Shown piece by piece: positions 34,943-43,947 of a stretch of DNA of 64,000 bases. Below the pieces are notes generated by a model. It was given only the letters and a program-made list of their open reading frames with translations, did no database searches and was not told the DNA's origin. A program made the translations under genes and the position numbers. Source of the DNA: Pseudomonas arsenicoxydans (GTDB lineage Bacteria > Pseudomonadota > Gammaproteobacteria > Pseudomonadales > Pseudomonadaceae); contig NZ_LT629705.1 in NCBI RefSeq assembly GCF_900103875.1, forward strand, positions 5,217,001 through 5,281,000, in the 5' to 3' direction. Each line of letters begins with the position of its first letter. Position 1 is the stretch's first letter.

Positions 34943-35830
34943 ATGGACAGCCTCAGCGGCATTACGGCCTTCATTCATGTGGCCGAAACCCGCAGCTTTA
35001 CCGAAGCCGGTCGACTGTTGGAAATCTCCTCATCAGCAGTGGGCAAGAGCGTGGCGCGCATGGAAGAACGCCTGGGTGTGCGGCTGTTCCATCGCAGCAC
35101 CCGCAGCGTCACCCTGACCACCGAAGGCGAGCTGTTCCTGGACCGCTGCAAGCGCATCCTCAGCGAAGTGGAAGCGGCAGAAATGGAGCTGCTGGAACTG
35201 TCCGCCACGCCACGCGGCAAGGTTCGAATCAGCGTTCCGATTCAGAATGTGTTGATCATGCCGGTGCTGGCCGGATTCATGCGCGCCTACCCGGACATCG
35301 AACTGGACGTGGACATGTCCGACCGCATGGTGGATGTGATCGAGGAAGGTTTCGACGCGGTGATCCGCACAGGCGCACCGCAGGACTCGCGGTTAATGGC
35401 GCGCAAGTTGGGCGGCTACCAATTGCAATTGGTGGCCTCGCCGACGTATCTGGAACGCCATGGCGACCCGACGCACCCGGACGATTTGATCCGCCACGTG
35501 TGCCTGCTGCACAAGTTTCCGGCCACCGGAATGATCGAGCGCTGGCCGCTGCGCGTCGGCGACACGCACATCGAGCCGAACCTGACGCGTGCCTTGACTT
35601 GCACCACGATGGACCCGCTGACGTACCTGGCAATCGATGGAGTGGGGATTGCCTGTCTGCCGGACTTTTCAATCCGTGAACCGCTGGCGGACGGCAGGCT
35701 GAAGGTGGTGCTGGAGGATTACACCGACCACACCGGCAACCTGTGGATGCTCTGGCCTGCGTCGAAGCAGACAGCACCGAGGCTGCGAGTGTTGATCGAC
35801 TTTTTCAAAGACAACATTCTGAAGGGTTGA
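34943..35830 (+). CDS. LysR family transcriptional regulator
   Basis: A 295-residue regulator with the N-terminal winged helix MDSLSGITAFIHVAETRSFT and LLEISSSAVGKSVARMEERL, and an effector-binding domain starting SATPRGKVRISVPIQNVLIM. It is of the CrgA-like subgroup with VIEEGFDAVIRTGAP. It is divergent from the SDR gene and convergent with an MFS gene (2 bp from stop to stop), so it is the obvious candidate regulator of the SDR gene. An ATG three bases upstream (34940) is also possible. Confidence 0.9.
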   Translation: MDSLSGITAFIHVAETRSFTEAGRLLEISSSAVGKSVARMEERLGVRLFHRSTRSVTLTTEGELFLDRCKRILSEVEAAEMELLELSATPRGKVRISVPIQNVLIMPVLAGFMRAYPDIELDVDMSDRMVDVIEEGFDAVIRTGAPQDSRLMARKLGGYQLQLVASPTYLERHGDPTHPDDLIRHVCLLHKFPATGMIERWPLRVGDTHIEPNLTRALTCTTMDPLTYLAIDGVGIACLPDFSIREPLADGRLKVVLEDYTDHTGNLWMLWPASKQTAPRLRVLIDFFKDNILKG

Positions 35831-35832
35831 AA

Positions 35833-37053
35833 TCAGCGTTGCAGGGACTGGGCGATCGGAGTCTTTTGGATGCCGAAACTGAGCATCACCGCCAGCCCGA
35901 GCAAACCGATGCCCGCGCCCAACCAGAGAGCCGACGGCACACCGGCATGATCGACCATCAAACCACCCAATAATGAACCTGAGGCAATGGCAATCTGAAA
36001 GGTCGTGACCAGCATTGCCGAACTCGCCTCTGGCAGTTGGGGTGATGTCAGTTGCATCCAGCTGCTCACGCCCAGAGGGATCGCACCGTAAGCGATTCCC
36101 CACACCAATACCGCCAGCGACACGGCCATCCCCTGCAACGCAGGCAAGGCCAATTGTGCTGTCACCATCAGCAATACCACGGCGCCCAATGAGGCGCGCA
36201 AATGGGTGGTGATGGTCCCGGCCATCGCAAAATTCGCCAGCATGCCGACCAGGCCGAAACCCAACAGAATCGCGGTGATGGCCGTTGGTGAGAAGCCGGC
36301 GTCATGGCCAAGGAAGGGAGCAATGTAGGTGTAGGCCGTAAAATGTGCCGCCACCACAGTGCCCAATAGCAACATGCTGCGACGGGCATTGCTGCGCGAC
36401 AGAAATGCCACGAGCGCGCGCCACTTCAAGCCTTCGTTGGAAGGCAATGACGGCAAGGTCAACGCTTGCGCAATCAGCGCCAGCAACGCGAGCCCTGCTG
36501 TCACGGCAAAGGACATGCGCCATGAAAACAGCGTGCTGACAAACGTCCCGAACGGCACTCCGAATACCGTAGCCAGAGTGATCCCCGCGAAGATCAAAGC
36601 AGTGGCCTTGGCTGCCTTCGACTGGCTGACCAACCGCCCCGCCGCCGCAATGGCCACAGCCCAAAATCCCCCAAGCGCAACACCGAGAAGCCCGCGCCCC
36701 AGCAACATGACTGCCAGTGAAGGAGCCAATGCCGACACCACATTGGAAGCCACCAACACCAGGGTCAGCAGCAGCAATAAGTGACGCCGGTTCATACGGC
36801 CCGCTCCCAGCATGATCGCCGGCGCCGACACTGCGGCGACCACACCCGGCACGGTGACCATCAGCCCTGCAACACCCTCGGTGACGTTGAGGCTGTTGGC
36901 GATCTGCGGCAAGACGCCTACCGGTAGATATTCAGTAGTAACAAAGGCAAATGCGCCAAGGGCAACGGAATACACCGACAACCAATCGCGTGAGGAAGGC
37001 GCTTGCTCCTGAGGCTGCGCTGAAGCAGCAGGTATTGCGTGTGAATCGTTCAT
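35833..37053 (-). CDS. MFS transporter, DHA1-type
   Basis: A 406-residue, twelve-segment membrane protein, started at MNDSHAIPAASAQPQEQAPS (37053). Typical blocks are TTEYLPVGVLPQIANSLNVT in the first helix pair and MNRRHLLLLLTLVLVASNVV after the 2-3 loop. It resembles arabinose-efflux and purine-efflux permeases, which export small organic molecules with protons. Its gene runs head-on into the LysR gene at 34943 and is divergent from the Gfo/Idh/MocA gene at 37285. Substrate unknown. Confidence 0.85.
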   Translation of the reverse strand: MNDSHAIPAASAQPQEQAPSSRDWLSVYSVALGAFAFVTTEYLPVGVLPQIANSLNVTEGVAGLMVTVPGVVAAVSAPAIMLGAGRMNRRHLLLLLTLVLVASNVVSALAPSLAVMLLGRGLLGVALGGFWAVAIAAAGRLVSQSKAAKATALIFAGITLATVFGVPFGTFVSTLFSWRMSFAVTAGLALLALIAQALTLPSLPSNEGLKWRALVAFLSRSNARRSMLLLGTVVAAHFTAYTYIAPFLGHDAGFSPTAITAILLGFGLVGMLANFAMAGTITTHLRASLGAVVLLMVTAQLALPALQGMAVSLAVLVWGIAYGAIPLGVSSWMQLTSPQLPEASSAMLVTTFQIAIASGSLLGGLMVDHAGVPSALWLGAGIGLLGLAVMLSFGIQKTPIAQSLQR

Positions 37054-37284
37054 GGGACAGTTCCACAAGAAATGAGTGGCGCCATGTTAGGTATCGAGCA
37101 GCCGGCGAAAAACAGGGCGCAACTCCAATCACTGCGGATCAATCACTCCACAATCAGACGATTCACACCGTTCATTAGCGCCATCCGTGTCCGAAGTGTT
37201 CTGCCCTCTGGCCGGTTTTTTCCCACGCGCTCACTCCATAGACTCCACCTCGACAATCATTCATTACCTTGCGAGGACTTTCCC

Positions 37285-38388
37285 ATGAGATCCAAACACT
37301 CACCGATTCGCGTCGGCATTATTGGCGTAGGCAACTGGGCACGCCATGGCCACCTGCGCGTGCTTAACCTTTTGCCGCAGTATCATTTACAGGTGGTCTA
37401 CAGCGAACGGCGTGAACGTGCTGAAGCAGCGGCCGGCGAGTATTCAATCTCCGAGGTTGCCGACTCGGTAGAAGCACTGGTCAATAACCCCGAAGTTGAT
37501 TTGGTAGTGGTGCTCAACACCGCGCCCCAGCACGAAAAAACCGTGCGTGCCGCCATTGCTGCCGGCAAGGATGTTTATTGCGAATGGCCATTGACGACGA
37601 CCACCGCTGACTCGCAGAACCTGCTGCAACTGGCCAACAAGACGGGCGTGCGTCACATCGTCGGTCTGCAGCGCCGCCATGCACCGCACAACCGTTACCT
37701 GCAAGATCTGCTGCAGCAAGGTTACGTCGGCAAAGTGCGTTCAGTGCGCATGCATGTCAGCATGAATTACTTCCAGGCCGTGCGACCCAATGCGCTGCGC
37801 TGGACCGCACCGGAAGAAAACTTCTCCAGCGTGATTGCAATCTATGCCGGCCATTTCCTGGACATGCTTTTCACGGCGACTGGCTGGCCGCTCAGCGTGT
37901 CAGGCCTGATGGTCAGCCAGTTCCCGCAGGTGACCATCAAGGAAACCGGCGAAGTACTGCCGAGTACCGCGCCTGACCAACTGGTGCTCAGCGGCATGCT
38001 GGAGGATGGAGGTGTTATCTCCATCCACATTGAAGGCGGCAAGCGAAACGGCTCCGGCGTGCAAATCGACATCACCGGTGATCAGGGCGACCTGAAAATC
38101 AGCAACCGTTCGGCGTTTGGCGATGTAGGCGACGACTATGTCATCGAGGGCGCGCATGGCGATAACCTGACGCTGGAGGTGTTGCCGCTGCCTGACAATT
38201 ATCAGCGCCTGCCGGCCTCGTCGTTGCCGTCAGCGGTGCTTGAACTGGCAGAGCTCTATCACGTGTATGCGCAGGATGTTGCCGAAGGCACTCAAGCGGC
38301 GGCGACGTTCAACGATGCATTGCGCCTGCATCAGCTGCTGGATGCGGCAAAGGGCGGGACTCAAACTCCCCTCAATTGGGTCGCGTAA
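37285..38388 (+). CDS. Gfo/Idh/MocA family oxidoreductase
   Basis: A 367-residue NAD(P)-dependent oxidoreductase. From the ATG at 37285 (GCGAGGAC upstream) it begins with a dinucleotide motif, IRVGIIGVGNWARHGHL (G-x-G-x-x-A form), and has the family catalytic-site region AGKDVYCEWPLTTTTADS (the usual EKP replaced by EWP, near residue 97) and a C-terminal substrate domain. The family acts on sugars, inositol or their derivatives. An EWP rather than EKP loses the usual catalytic Lys, seen in some members. A longer start at 37072 overlaps the opposite promoter and is rejected. Confidence 0.85.
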   Translation: MRSKHSPIRVGIIGVGNWARHGHLRVLNLLPQYHLQVVYSERRERAEAAAGEYSISEVADSVEALVNNPEVDLVVVLNTAPQHEKTVRAAIAAGKDVYCEWPLTTTTADSQNLLQLANKTGVRHIVGLQRRHAPHNRYLQDLLQQGYVGKVRSVRMHVSMNYFQAVRPNALRWTAPEENFSSVIAIYAGHFLDMLFTATGWPLSVSGLMVSQFPQVTIKETGEVLPSTAPDQLVLSGMLEDGGVISIHIEGGKRNGSGVQIDITGDQGDLKISNRSAFGDVGDDYVIEGAHGDNLTLEVLPLPDNYQRLPASSLPSAVLELAELYHVYAQDVAEGTQAAATFNDALRLHQLLDAAKGGTQTPLNWVA

Positions 38389-38526
38389 CGACTGATGCCT
38401 GTGAAACTTCTCGGTATTGAACAATCGAGTATGAGACTCCGTTGGCGCAACCGGGGCGGATACAGACTCGCCCCGATGCGCCATTTAATCTCAGGGGCCA
38501 TTGTTGGGTCATCGCGGAACCAGCTC

Positions 38527-38931
38527 TTACTCAACCGAATCCGGGAAACGTGCGCCGAACATCGGTAGGCCGCTTGCCGAACTGCCGGTGGTTGCCTCGT
38601 CCTGGAGAACGTCCCAGTGCTCGACCAGAATGCCATTTTCGAGACGCACGATATCGACTGCAATGAGCGCGGCAGGTTGACCATTGCCAGAGAAACGGCC
38701 GTGCACCATAACCTTGTCACCTTCCGCCATGATGACGCCAGGTTCGTAAGTCAATGTATCGGGCAGGCTTTTGATCAGGTCAAACAGCCCCTGACGCCCA
38801 GGCGCAATAAGGGCACTGTGCTGAATGTAGGCAGGAGACCAATACGCTTCGGCAGCAACGTAGTCCCGTTTATTGAACAACGTATCAAAAGCTTCAAGCA
38901 CGATGGATTTGTTCTGCGTTTCAATAGTCAT
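38527..38931 (-). CDS. NTF2-like / SnoaL-type protein
   Basis: A 134-residue cone-shaped fold protein, started at MTIETQNKSIVLEAFDTLFN (38931). The pattern RDYVAAEAYWSPAYIQHSAL followed by IVRLENGILVEHWDVLQDEA is typical of the SnoaL-like polyketide-cyclase/ester cyclase group within the NTF2 superfamily. These bind or isomerise small organic molecules. It is preceded by motif copy C, linking it to the same control as the SDR and alpha/beta hydrolase genes. Confidence 0.85.
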   Translation of the reverse strand: MTIETQNKSIVLEAFDTLFNKRDYVAAEAYWSPAYIQHSALIAPGRQGLFDLIKSLPDTLTYEPGVIMAEGDKVMVHGRFSGNGQPAALIAVDIVRLENGILVEHWDVLQDEATTGSSASGLPMFGARFPDSVE

Positions 38932-39669
38932 GATCGTTCCTGTCTGGATGAGATTAGTTGGGTGACGACGCACGCAGACTAATGGGAGGTGGTGATTGCA
39001 GTGGCAAGGGGGATGGCTTGACCTACCGTCCACTCGGGTTGTTGGTGCCCATGCATGCTAGTCCGGCGGATTTGAATGCATAGGTCGAAAAACCCGCATT
39101 TCTTGCCATACCTTTTGAGCGGCAGCGGATCTCGATCATTGCGGCGTAACCGGCAATTGTGTCGGGGCACAGTCCTGAAAATCAGACGATAAGATAAATT
39201 TTCAGACCCCAACGCAGAACTCCATCTCCCCAGGCAAGGCGCTCCCTGCGCCTTTCTCACACACTCGGCTCTAACGCTATCGCGCTGCATAACAACAAGA
39301 GCCGCGAAAAATGACTAGTTTCCCATCTGCTATCGAAAACCAAACAGGCCATATCGGCGCCCTTATCTATTTAAAATAGATAAATTAATTCACCACTCAG
39401 CGTCATCAGGAATAATTTTAAATAGTGGTATTTCGATTGTCATCGCAATAGTTGCGATGAGCGGTTTTGGAGCTTGCATTACACGGCACCACATTAATAC
39501 AGGGGGCGACCTTTCGCTTTCAGCAGGATATTCAGAACAATAAAATCACGCGCCATTTATCGGGCTAGTTAACATTAACTACATACTGATCCTTCGCGCG
39601 CATTGCGTTGACCTGGAAGTTTTTCCGTTGCTTCTATTACTTAAAAACAACAAATGGAGCGCTATACAA
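38932..39669. other. Long intergenic region with motif promoter and AT-rich OprD upstream region
   Basis: About 740 bp without a supported gene. The left part holds motif copy C and its -10 element. The right part (39340-39660) is AT-rich, with TTTAAAATAGATAAATTAAT near 39369, and probably carries the OprD-type promoter and its control sites. A pair TTGCGATGAGCGG / GTCATCGCAATAG near 39438-39462 could form a hairpin. No small ORF with a convincing ribosome site was recognised. Confidence 0.5.
39055..39110 (-). promoter_or_regulatory. Shared 28-bp promoter motif, copy C
   Basis: Plus-strand 39083-39110 begins GGTCGAAAAACC and ends CATTTCTTGCCATA. It has the GAAA-N8-TTTC inverted repeat. On the minus strand TTCGAC is followed by 23 nt and then TAGCAT (39055-39060), exactly as in copy B. 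It reads into the NTF2-like gene starting at 38931. Confidence 0.7.
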
Positions 39670-40977
39670 GTGAGTAGAAAAACAATCGCTGCAAGTTCGC
39701 TGTTTCTTTGTTTCACCCTGAGTACCCAGGCGCATGCTGACTTCCTAAGTGACAGCAAAGCCACCTTGGGAATGAGAAACTTCTACTTCAATAACGACAA
39801 CCGCGATGGCATTGCCGCCCCTTCCAAAAACGAAGAATGGGCGCAGGGTTTCATGCTGGACTTCAAATCGGGCTATACCGATGGCATGGTTGGCTTTGGT
39901 GTCGATGGGCTGGGGCTGCTGGGGGTTACCTTGGACAGCGGCAAAGGACGGCATGTCGGCAGCACCATGATGCCTTCTGACAGTGACAACCGTGCCGTCG
40001 ACGAGTGGAGCCGGTTGGGGCTGACCGGAAAAGTCAAAATGTCGAAAACTGAACTTCGCTACGGCACCTTGATTCCGAAACTCCCCATTCTGGTCGCCAA
40101 CGATGGGCGCGTGCTTCCACAAACCTTCGAGGGCGGTCAAATCACCTCGAGCGAGTTCAAGGGGCTGACCTTGACTGGAGGTCGGATCGAACATGCAACA
40201 GGACGTGGTTCGAGCGATCAGACGGGGTTGGCCGTTGCGGGTGGTACGCGTGAAAGCAATCAGTTTGACTTCGCCGGGGGCGATTGGAACGTCACCAAGG
40301 ATCTGACAGCTCAGTACTACTACGCCAACCTCGATAACTACTATACGCAGCATTTTTTTGGATTAATTCACACCCTTGCCCTCTCGGACAACCAGTCCCT
40401 TAAAACCGACTTGCGCTACTTCAAAACTGACTCTTCAGGTGCAAATAGCTCCGGTACGTCAGGCTACAGAATGAGTGGCTACACCAAAAACGGTGATGGA
40501 GAGATCGACAACCGTACCTGGAGTGCCGCGTTGATTTACACGCTGGGTGGCCACGCGATTACCGCGGGGTACCAAAGTGTGTCGGATGGCAGCAACTTCA
40601 CTCAACTCAGTCAGGGTAGCCTGGTAGACAAGGGCGCCGGTGGAGCAAGCCTGTACCTGTATACAGACCGCCTGATCCAAACTTTCACCCGCGCAGGCGA
40701 GCGCACAGCTTTCGGTCAGTATGCTTACGATTTCGCCGCTCTGGGTGTCCCCGGCCTGAAAGGCTCGGTGATGTACCTCTCCGGCGATAATATTAAAACT
40801 ACGTCAGGCGACAACCAAAAGGAATGGGAAAGAGACATTAGCCTGGACTACGTCCTTCAGTCCGGAGCGCTCAAAGGCGTCGGGTTCGGCTGGCGTAACG
40901 GCAAGTCCAACAGCGAAGCGGCTCGTAACGTAGATCAGAATCGAGTTATTGTAAGCTATAGCATTCCGCTTCTCTAA
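39670..40977 (+). CDS. OprD family outer-membrane porin
   Basis: A 435-residue porin. The GTG at 39670, preceded by GGAGCG, gives a signal peptide (MSRKTIAASSLFLCFTLSTQ, then AHA cleavage before DFLSDSK). The mature protein shows alternating beta strands, the OprD signature SKNEEWAQGFMLDFKSGYTD and DGLGLLGVTLDSGKGRHVGS, and a C-terminal strand ending in hydrophobic Ile-Pro-Leu-Leu. OprD-type proteins take up amino acids or small carboxylates. An upstream in-frame ATG at 39628 would spoil the signal peptide. A strong terminator follows. Confidence 0.9.
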   Translation: MSRKTIAASSLFLCFTLSTQAHADFLSDSKATLGMRNFYFNNDNRDGIAAPSKNEEWAQGFMLDFKSGYTDGMVGFGVDGLGLLGVTLDSGKGRHVGSTMMPSDSDNRAVDEWSRLGLTGKVKMSKTELRYGTLIPKLPILVANDGRVLPQTFEGGQITSSEFKGLTLTGGRIEHATGRGSSDQTGLAVAGGTRESNQFDFAGGDWNVTKDLTAQYYYANLDNYYTQHFFGLIHTLALSDNQSLKTDLRYFKTDSSGANSSGTSGYRMSGYTKNGDGEIDNRTWSAALIYTLGGHAITAGYQSVSDGSNFTQLSQGSLVDKGAGGASLYLYTDRLIQTFTRAGERTAFGQYAYDFAALGVPGLKGSVMYLSGDNIKTTSGDNQKEWERDISLDYVLQSGALKGVGFGWRNGKSNSEAARNVDQNRVIVSYSIPLL

Positions 40978-41028
40978 CTAGCGGCATGAGCGGTTAATAC
41001 AATAACTTATTTTTTATTACCAAAAAGT

Positions 41029-41070
41029 GGACGGATTTATGTTCCTAACAATAAATCCGTCCTCTTTTTT
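41029..41070 (+). terminator. Rho-independent terminator after OprD-type gene
   Basis: A perfect 12-bp stem, GGACGGATTTAT at 41029-41040 and ATAAATCCGTCC at 41051-41062, with a 10-nt loop and a following TCTTTTTT run. It lies between the porin and the convergent DUF2867 gene and probably serves the porin. Confidence 0.9.
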
Positions 41071-41082
41071 CCGCTCTCAGCC

Positions 41083-41613
41083 TTAGAGGCAGGTAGCCAG
41101 AGGCCAACCGACGCGCGCAGCACGGAGAAGGCTGGCCTTAACAACCAAGCGGTGAAATGGGGCAATAACGAAGATGTAGGCCCGGCCTAGACGGTTGTGG
41201 CAATGGACCACGGTTGAAAAAACGAGTTGGCGACTGCCTTCTGGCTCTGCCTCTTCAGAACATAGGATCGATATCCGGAAATCGAGGTGCTTGTCGTCCT
41301 CTCCCATCACGATTTCAGTCTGGTTCGTGCTGTAGACCTTGAAGACTCCAATCCGATTAGCAAGTGATGCCAAATGTTTGGCAGTCTTGAGACCAAAACA
41401 GGCAACGATAGTGTCTCGGACTTTCATGAGCCATCCGATCCAGGATGGCTGGTGGGAAAGGATGAATCGAGCTAGCAAATCTGGATTGGTAGATGCGCCC
41501 GCAGGGAGCCTAATCGCAAAAGCGTCCGCTAGGTTTATCGACTTGTAAAGGTGGGTGATGCCGGACCTCGAGGGGACTGGCACGGACATAATAAGCTCAA
41601 ATTCTCGGGGCAT
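41083..41613 (-). CDS. DUF2867 domain-containing protein
   Basis: A 176-residue soluble protein; the family pattern is visible in NLADAFAIRLPAGASTNPDL, a middle WMKVRD-type segment (IGWLMKVRDTIVACFGLKTA) and a C-terminal FSTVVHCHNRLGRAYIFVIA with FHRLVVKASL. The ATG at 41613 has AGGAG at good spacing. The function of DUF2867 is unknown; it is often found near NAD(P)-dependent oxidoreductases, which agrees with this neighbourhood. Confidence 0.8.
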   Translation of the reverse strand: MPREFELIMSVPVPSRSGITHLYKSINLADAFAIRLPAGASTNPDLLARFILSHQPSWIGWLMKVRDTIVACFGLKTAKHLASLANRIGVFKVYSTNQTEIVMGEDDKHLDFRISILCSEEAEPEGSRQLVFSTVVHCHNRLGRAYIFVIAPFHRLVVKASLLRAARVGWPLATCL

Positions 41614-41738
41614 CGGGGATCTCTCCTGAGTTCTAACTACTAATTAGACGACACGCCATGTCGCGTTTCTTGTTGCGATGGTTTGTCGTATAACGCTCCT
41701 TGTCGCCCTGTAGTGCTTGTCTAGCTTAGAAGTGACGG

Positions 41739-42371
41739 TTACCGACTTTCAAGCCGGACAGGGACAACCGCGCCAACTTCTCCTTGTCGGATACTGAGCC
41801 CGATCAAGGCATCATAGAGCTCCTGCTGCCCAGCTGGCAGAACAGGGAGCAACGTCGCACGGCGCTTGTCGATATCGAACCAGGATTCAACCAACCATCC
41901 CACCAGATAGAGCGCCGAAAGGCATCCGCCAGCGGTTGCAACGTTCCCTTTGCATACAAGAGGCTGGTCCATGGGAACAAGTCCCAGAGCTTGCAAGCTC
42001 GACCGTGCATCCGGGTGTGTAGTTGCTTGGCCGCTGAGCAGCCCAAGCCGTTCGAGAATGAAAGCTCCGGCGCATATGGAGCCGATTCGCTGGCGTCTTG
42101 AGTCAAGTTCAAACGACGGCAGGAAATCTGGGGCGGCAAGTGCAGCGGGTATTCCTTCCTTGCCGCTGACGAACAATACCGCGTCGGCACTATTGGCCTC
42201 GCAAAGCGGACCGTGCACCGAAACAGGCAGGCCGTGCGCCGAGCGCACGATAGAGCTAGAACCCAATATTCGGACGTGCCAGTCCTCAGTGTTGCGGCCT
42301 AAGATGTCCCACATCAGGAATAGGTCGATATCGGTAAATCGGTCAAAAGCAACCAGAGCGATTTTCTTCAA
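41739..42371 (-). CDS. DJ-1/PfpI family protein
   Basis: A 210-residue DJ-1 superfamily protein with the nucleophile-elbow Cys in RIGSICAGAFILERLGLLSG. I chose a TTG start at 42371 because CGGAG lies just upstream and the protein then starts MKKIALVAFDRFTDIDLFLM, as homologues do; an ATG at 42461 would add 30 residues unlike the family. Related proteins act as isonitrile hydratases or deglycases. It is divergent from the TetR gene at 42498, so TetR probably controls it. Confidence 0.75.
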   Translation of the reverse strand: MKKIALVAFDRFTDIDLFLMWDILGRNTEDWHVRILGSSSIVRSAHGLPVSVHGPLCEANSADAVLFVSGKEGIPAALAAPDFLPSFELDSRRQRIGSICAGAFILERLGLLSGQATTHPDARSSLQALGLVPMDQPLVCKGNVATAGGCLSALYLVGWLVESWFDIDKRRATLLPVLPAGQQELYDALIGLSIRQGEVGAVVPVRLESR

Positions 42372-42497
42372 GGCGAGCTCCGTGAAAGGTGCTGGCGTGC
42401 AAAACGCAACGGCCATCTTTGTTGGTGTTCGCAGCGTATCAATCGGTTGCGCACCATACACAGCCTGTATGGCGCTAAATAGGGAGCGAAATAACTG

Positions 42498-43052
42498 GTG
42501 AGAAAACTAACTCGTAACCATTGGATCGCGGCAGGTTTTGAGGCCCTCGACCAAATAGGGCATGTTGGCGTTTCGGCCGAGAGTCTATCGCGCCGATTGA
42601 ATGTGACTCGCGGATCGTTCTATCACCATTTCCGCAATCGCGAAGACTTTGTCCGCACCTTGCTGGCCGCTTGGGAAGAAGACTATACGGAGCGCATGCT
42701 CGCTTATGCGGCGCAGGGTCGTAGCGCGGGCGAAACCTTGAAACGCTACTTGAGTATTGCCGCTGAGAAACAACCTGGTCGGGAAGTTTCCATCCGAGCC
42801 TGGTCGCTGCACGATCCGTTGGTAGGCGAGTTTCAGCAGCGTGTTGACACAAGACGACTGGAGTTCGCGATACGCACGTGCCGCCGCTTGGTCCATCTGC
42901 CAGGCCAAGCAGAAGTGATTGGTCAGATGGCCCATCTGTGCCTGATTGGTGGTCAACAGGTAGGGCTGCGGCGTGATGCCGCTCGCTTCAACAGTTTCCT
43001 GCATCGAGCCTTTTCACTTTTCGAAGGGGCTCTTCCACCGTGGCGAGCCTAA
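42498..43052 (+). CDS. TetR/AcrR family regulator
   Basis: A 184-residue repressor. The N-terminal helix-turn-helix is clear (WIAAGFEALDQIGHVGVSAE, then LSRRLNVTRGSFYHHFRNRE). The ligand domain is generic. It starts with GTG at 42498, preceded by AGGGAGCG. It is divergent from the DJ-1/PfpI gene across about 125 bp and convergent with the carbon-nitrogen hydrolase gene. Confidence 0.9.
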   Translation: MRKLTRNHWIAAGFEALDQIGHVGVSAESLSRRLNVTRGSFYHHFRNREDFVRTLLAAWEEDYTERMLAYAAQGRSAGETLKRYLSIAAEKQPGREVSIRAWSLHDPLVGEFQQRVDTRRLEFAIRTCRRLVHLPGQAEVIGQMAHLCLIGGQQVGLRRDAARFNSFLHRAFSLFEGALPPWRA

Positions 43053-43101
43053 GTCATGGGCTAAATGGGGTAACTGAATAAATAGCAAAAAAGAAGCGGG
43101 G

Positions 43102-43947
43102 TTACCGCTTCATCCGTGCCCAATCAATACAACCCCTGCCGCCGATCCTGGTGCAGATCATTGCGTGCACTGATGCGCTTGTTCCGCGCCTCGGCGAGGT
43201 TAAGTGTCGCCAACAAAATCTGTTCCCCCCCTGCTCCGCTGGCCCTGCCAACGGATAACCATCAGCATCGACGATGACCGAGCCCTGCACCCAACCAACA
43301 CCGCGCTCGTGGCCATGCCGATCACACGCGGCGATAAACATCCGGTTGATCGAGGCATTGGCTTGCACGCGCACGACTTCAGCCGGACGCTCGGTCGGTG
43401 GCCTCGGTCCGTCGGGCCAGTTGACTGGCGCGCAGAGCAAATCGGCACCAGCCAGCGCCGGCAATCTGACCCATTCGGGGAATTCCAGGTCGTAGCAAAT
43501 CAGCATGCCGATCCGGCCATGGACTGTGTCGATGACCGGTGGCGCGTCGTTGCCGGGGCTGAAGATGTCTTTCTCGGCATCCCAGAGATGCGCCTTGCGA
43601 TACACGGCGCGCAGGCCTTGGGCATCGATCATCGCGGCGCTGTTGGCCAGTTCATCGTCGTCCAGTCGCTCGCAGAATCCGCCGACCACGATGATGTCCA
43701 GTTCCTTCGCCAGTGCCTTCCACAGCGTCAGGGCCGGGCCATCTGCGGTTTCGGACAGCGACAGCGCTTCGTTGCGGTCCGCAAACACGTAACCGCTCTG
43801 AACCAGTTCGGGCAGCACCACCACGCGTGCGCCCTGGAGCGCCGCCGAACGAATCACACGCTCGGACAGCGTCCGGTTGTAAGCGAGGTCGCCGATTTTT
43901 GGCGCCACCTGGCAGCAGGCGACCGTGGTGTTTTTTACGCTGTTCAA
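43102..43947 (-). CDS. Carbon-nitrogen hydrolase (nitrilase superfamily), frameshifted tail
   Basis: A 281-residue amidase/N-carbamoylase-like hydrolase. The Glu-Lys-Cys triad is visible: VVVLPELVQSG (Glu), VYRKAHLWD (Lys) and MLICYDLEFPEW (Cys). It starts with TTG at 43947 behind GGAGGAGGT, overlapping the permease stop (TTGA). After AEQGG at a run of seven G (43225-43231) the reading changes to basic, unfamily-like residues. One more G would give EQILLATLNLAEARNKRISA and an earlier stop near 43124, which fits the family end. The core enzyme is intact either way. Confidence 0.85.
   Translation of the reverse strand: MNSVKNTTVACCQVAPKIGDLAYNRTLSERVIRSAALQGARVVVLPELVQSGYVFADRNEALSLSETADGPALTLWKALAKELDIIVVGGFCERLDDDELANSAAMIDAQGLRAVYRKAHLWDAEKDIFSPGNDAPPVIDTVHGRIGMLICYDLEFPEWVRLPALAGADLLCAPVNWPDGPRPPTERPAEVVRVQANASINRMFIAACDRHGHERGVGWVQGSVIVDADGYPLAGPAEQGGNRFCWRHLTSPRRGTSASVHAMICTRIGGRGCIDWARMKR

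Noticed and set aside
37072..37284. N-terminal extension of the Gfo/Idh/MocA gene
   Set aside because: The extra 71 residues lie in the divergent promoter region and have no family similarity; a ribosome site supports the start at 37285.
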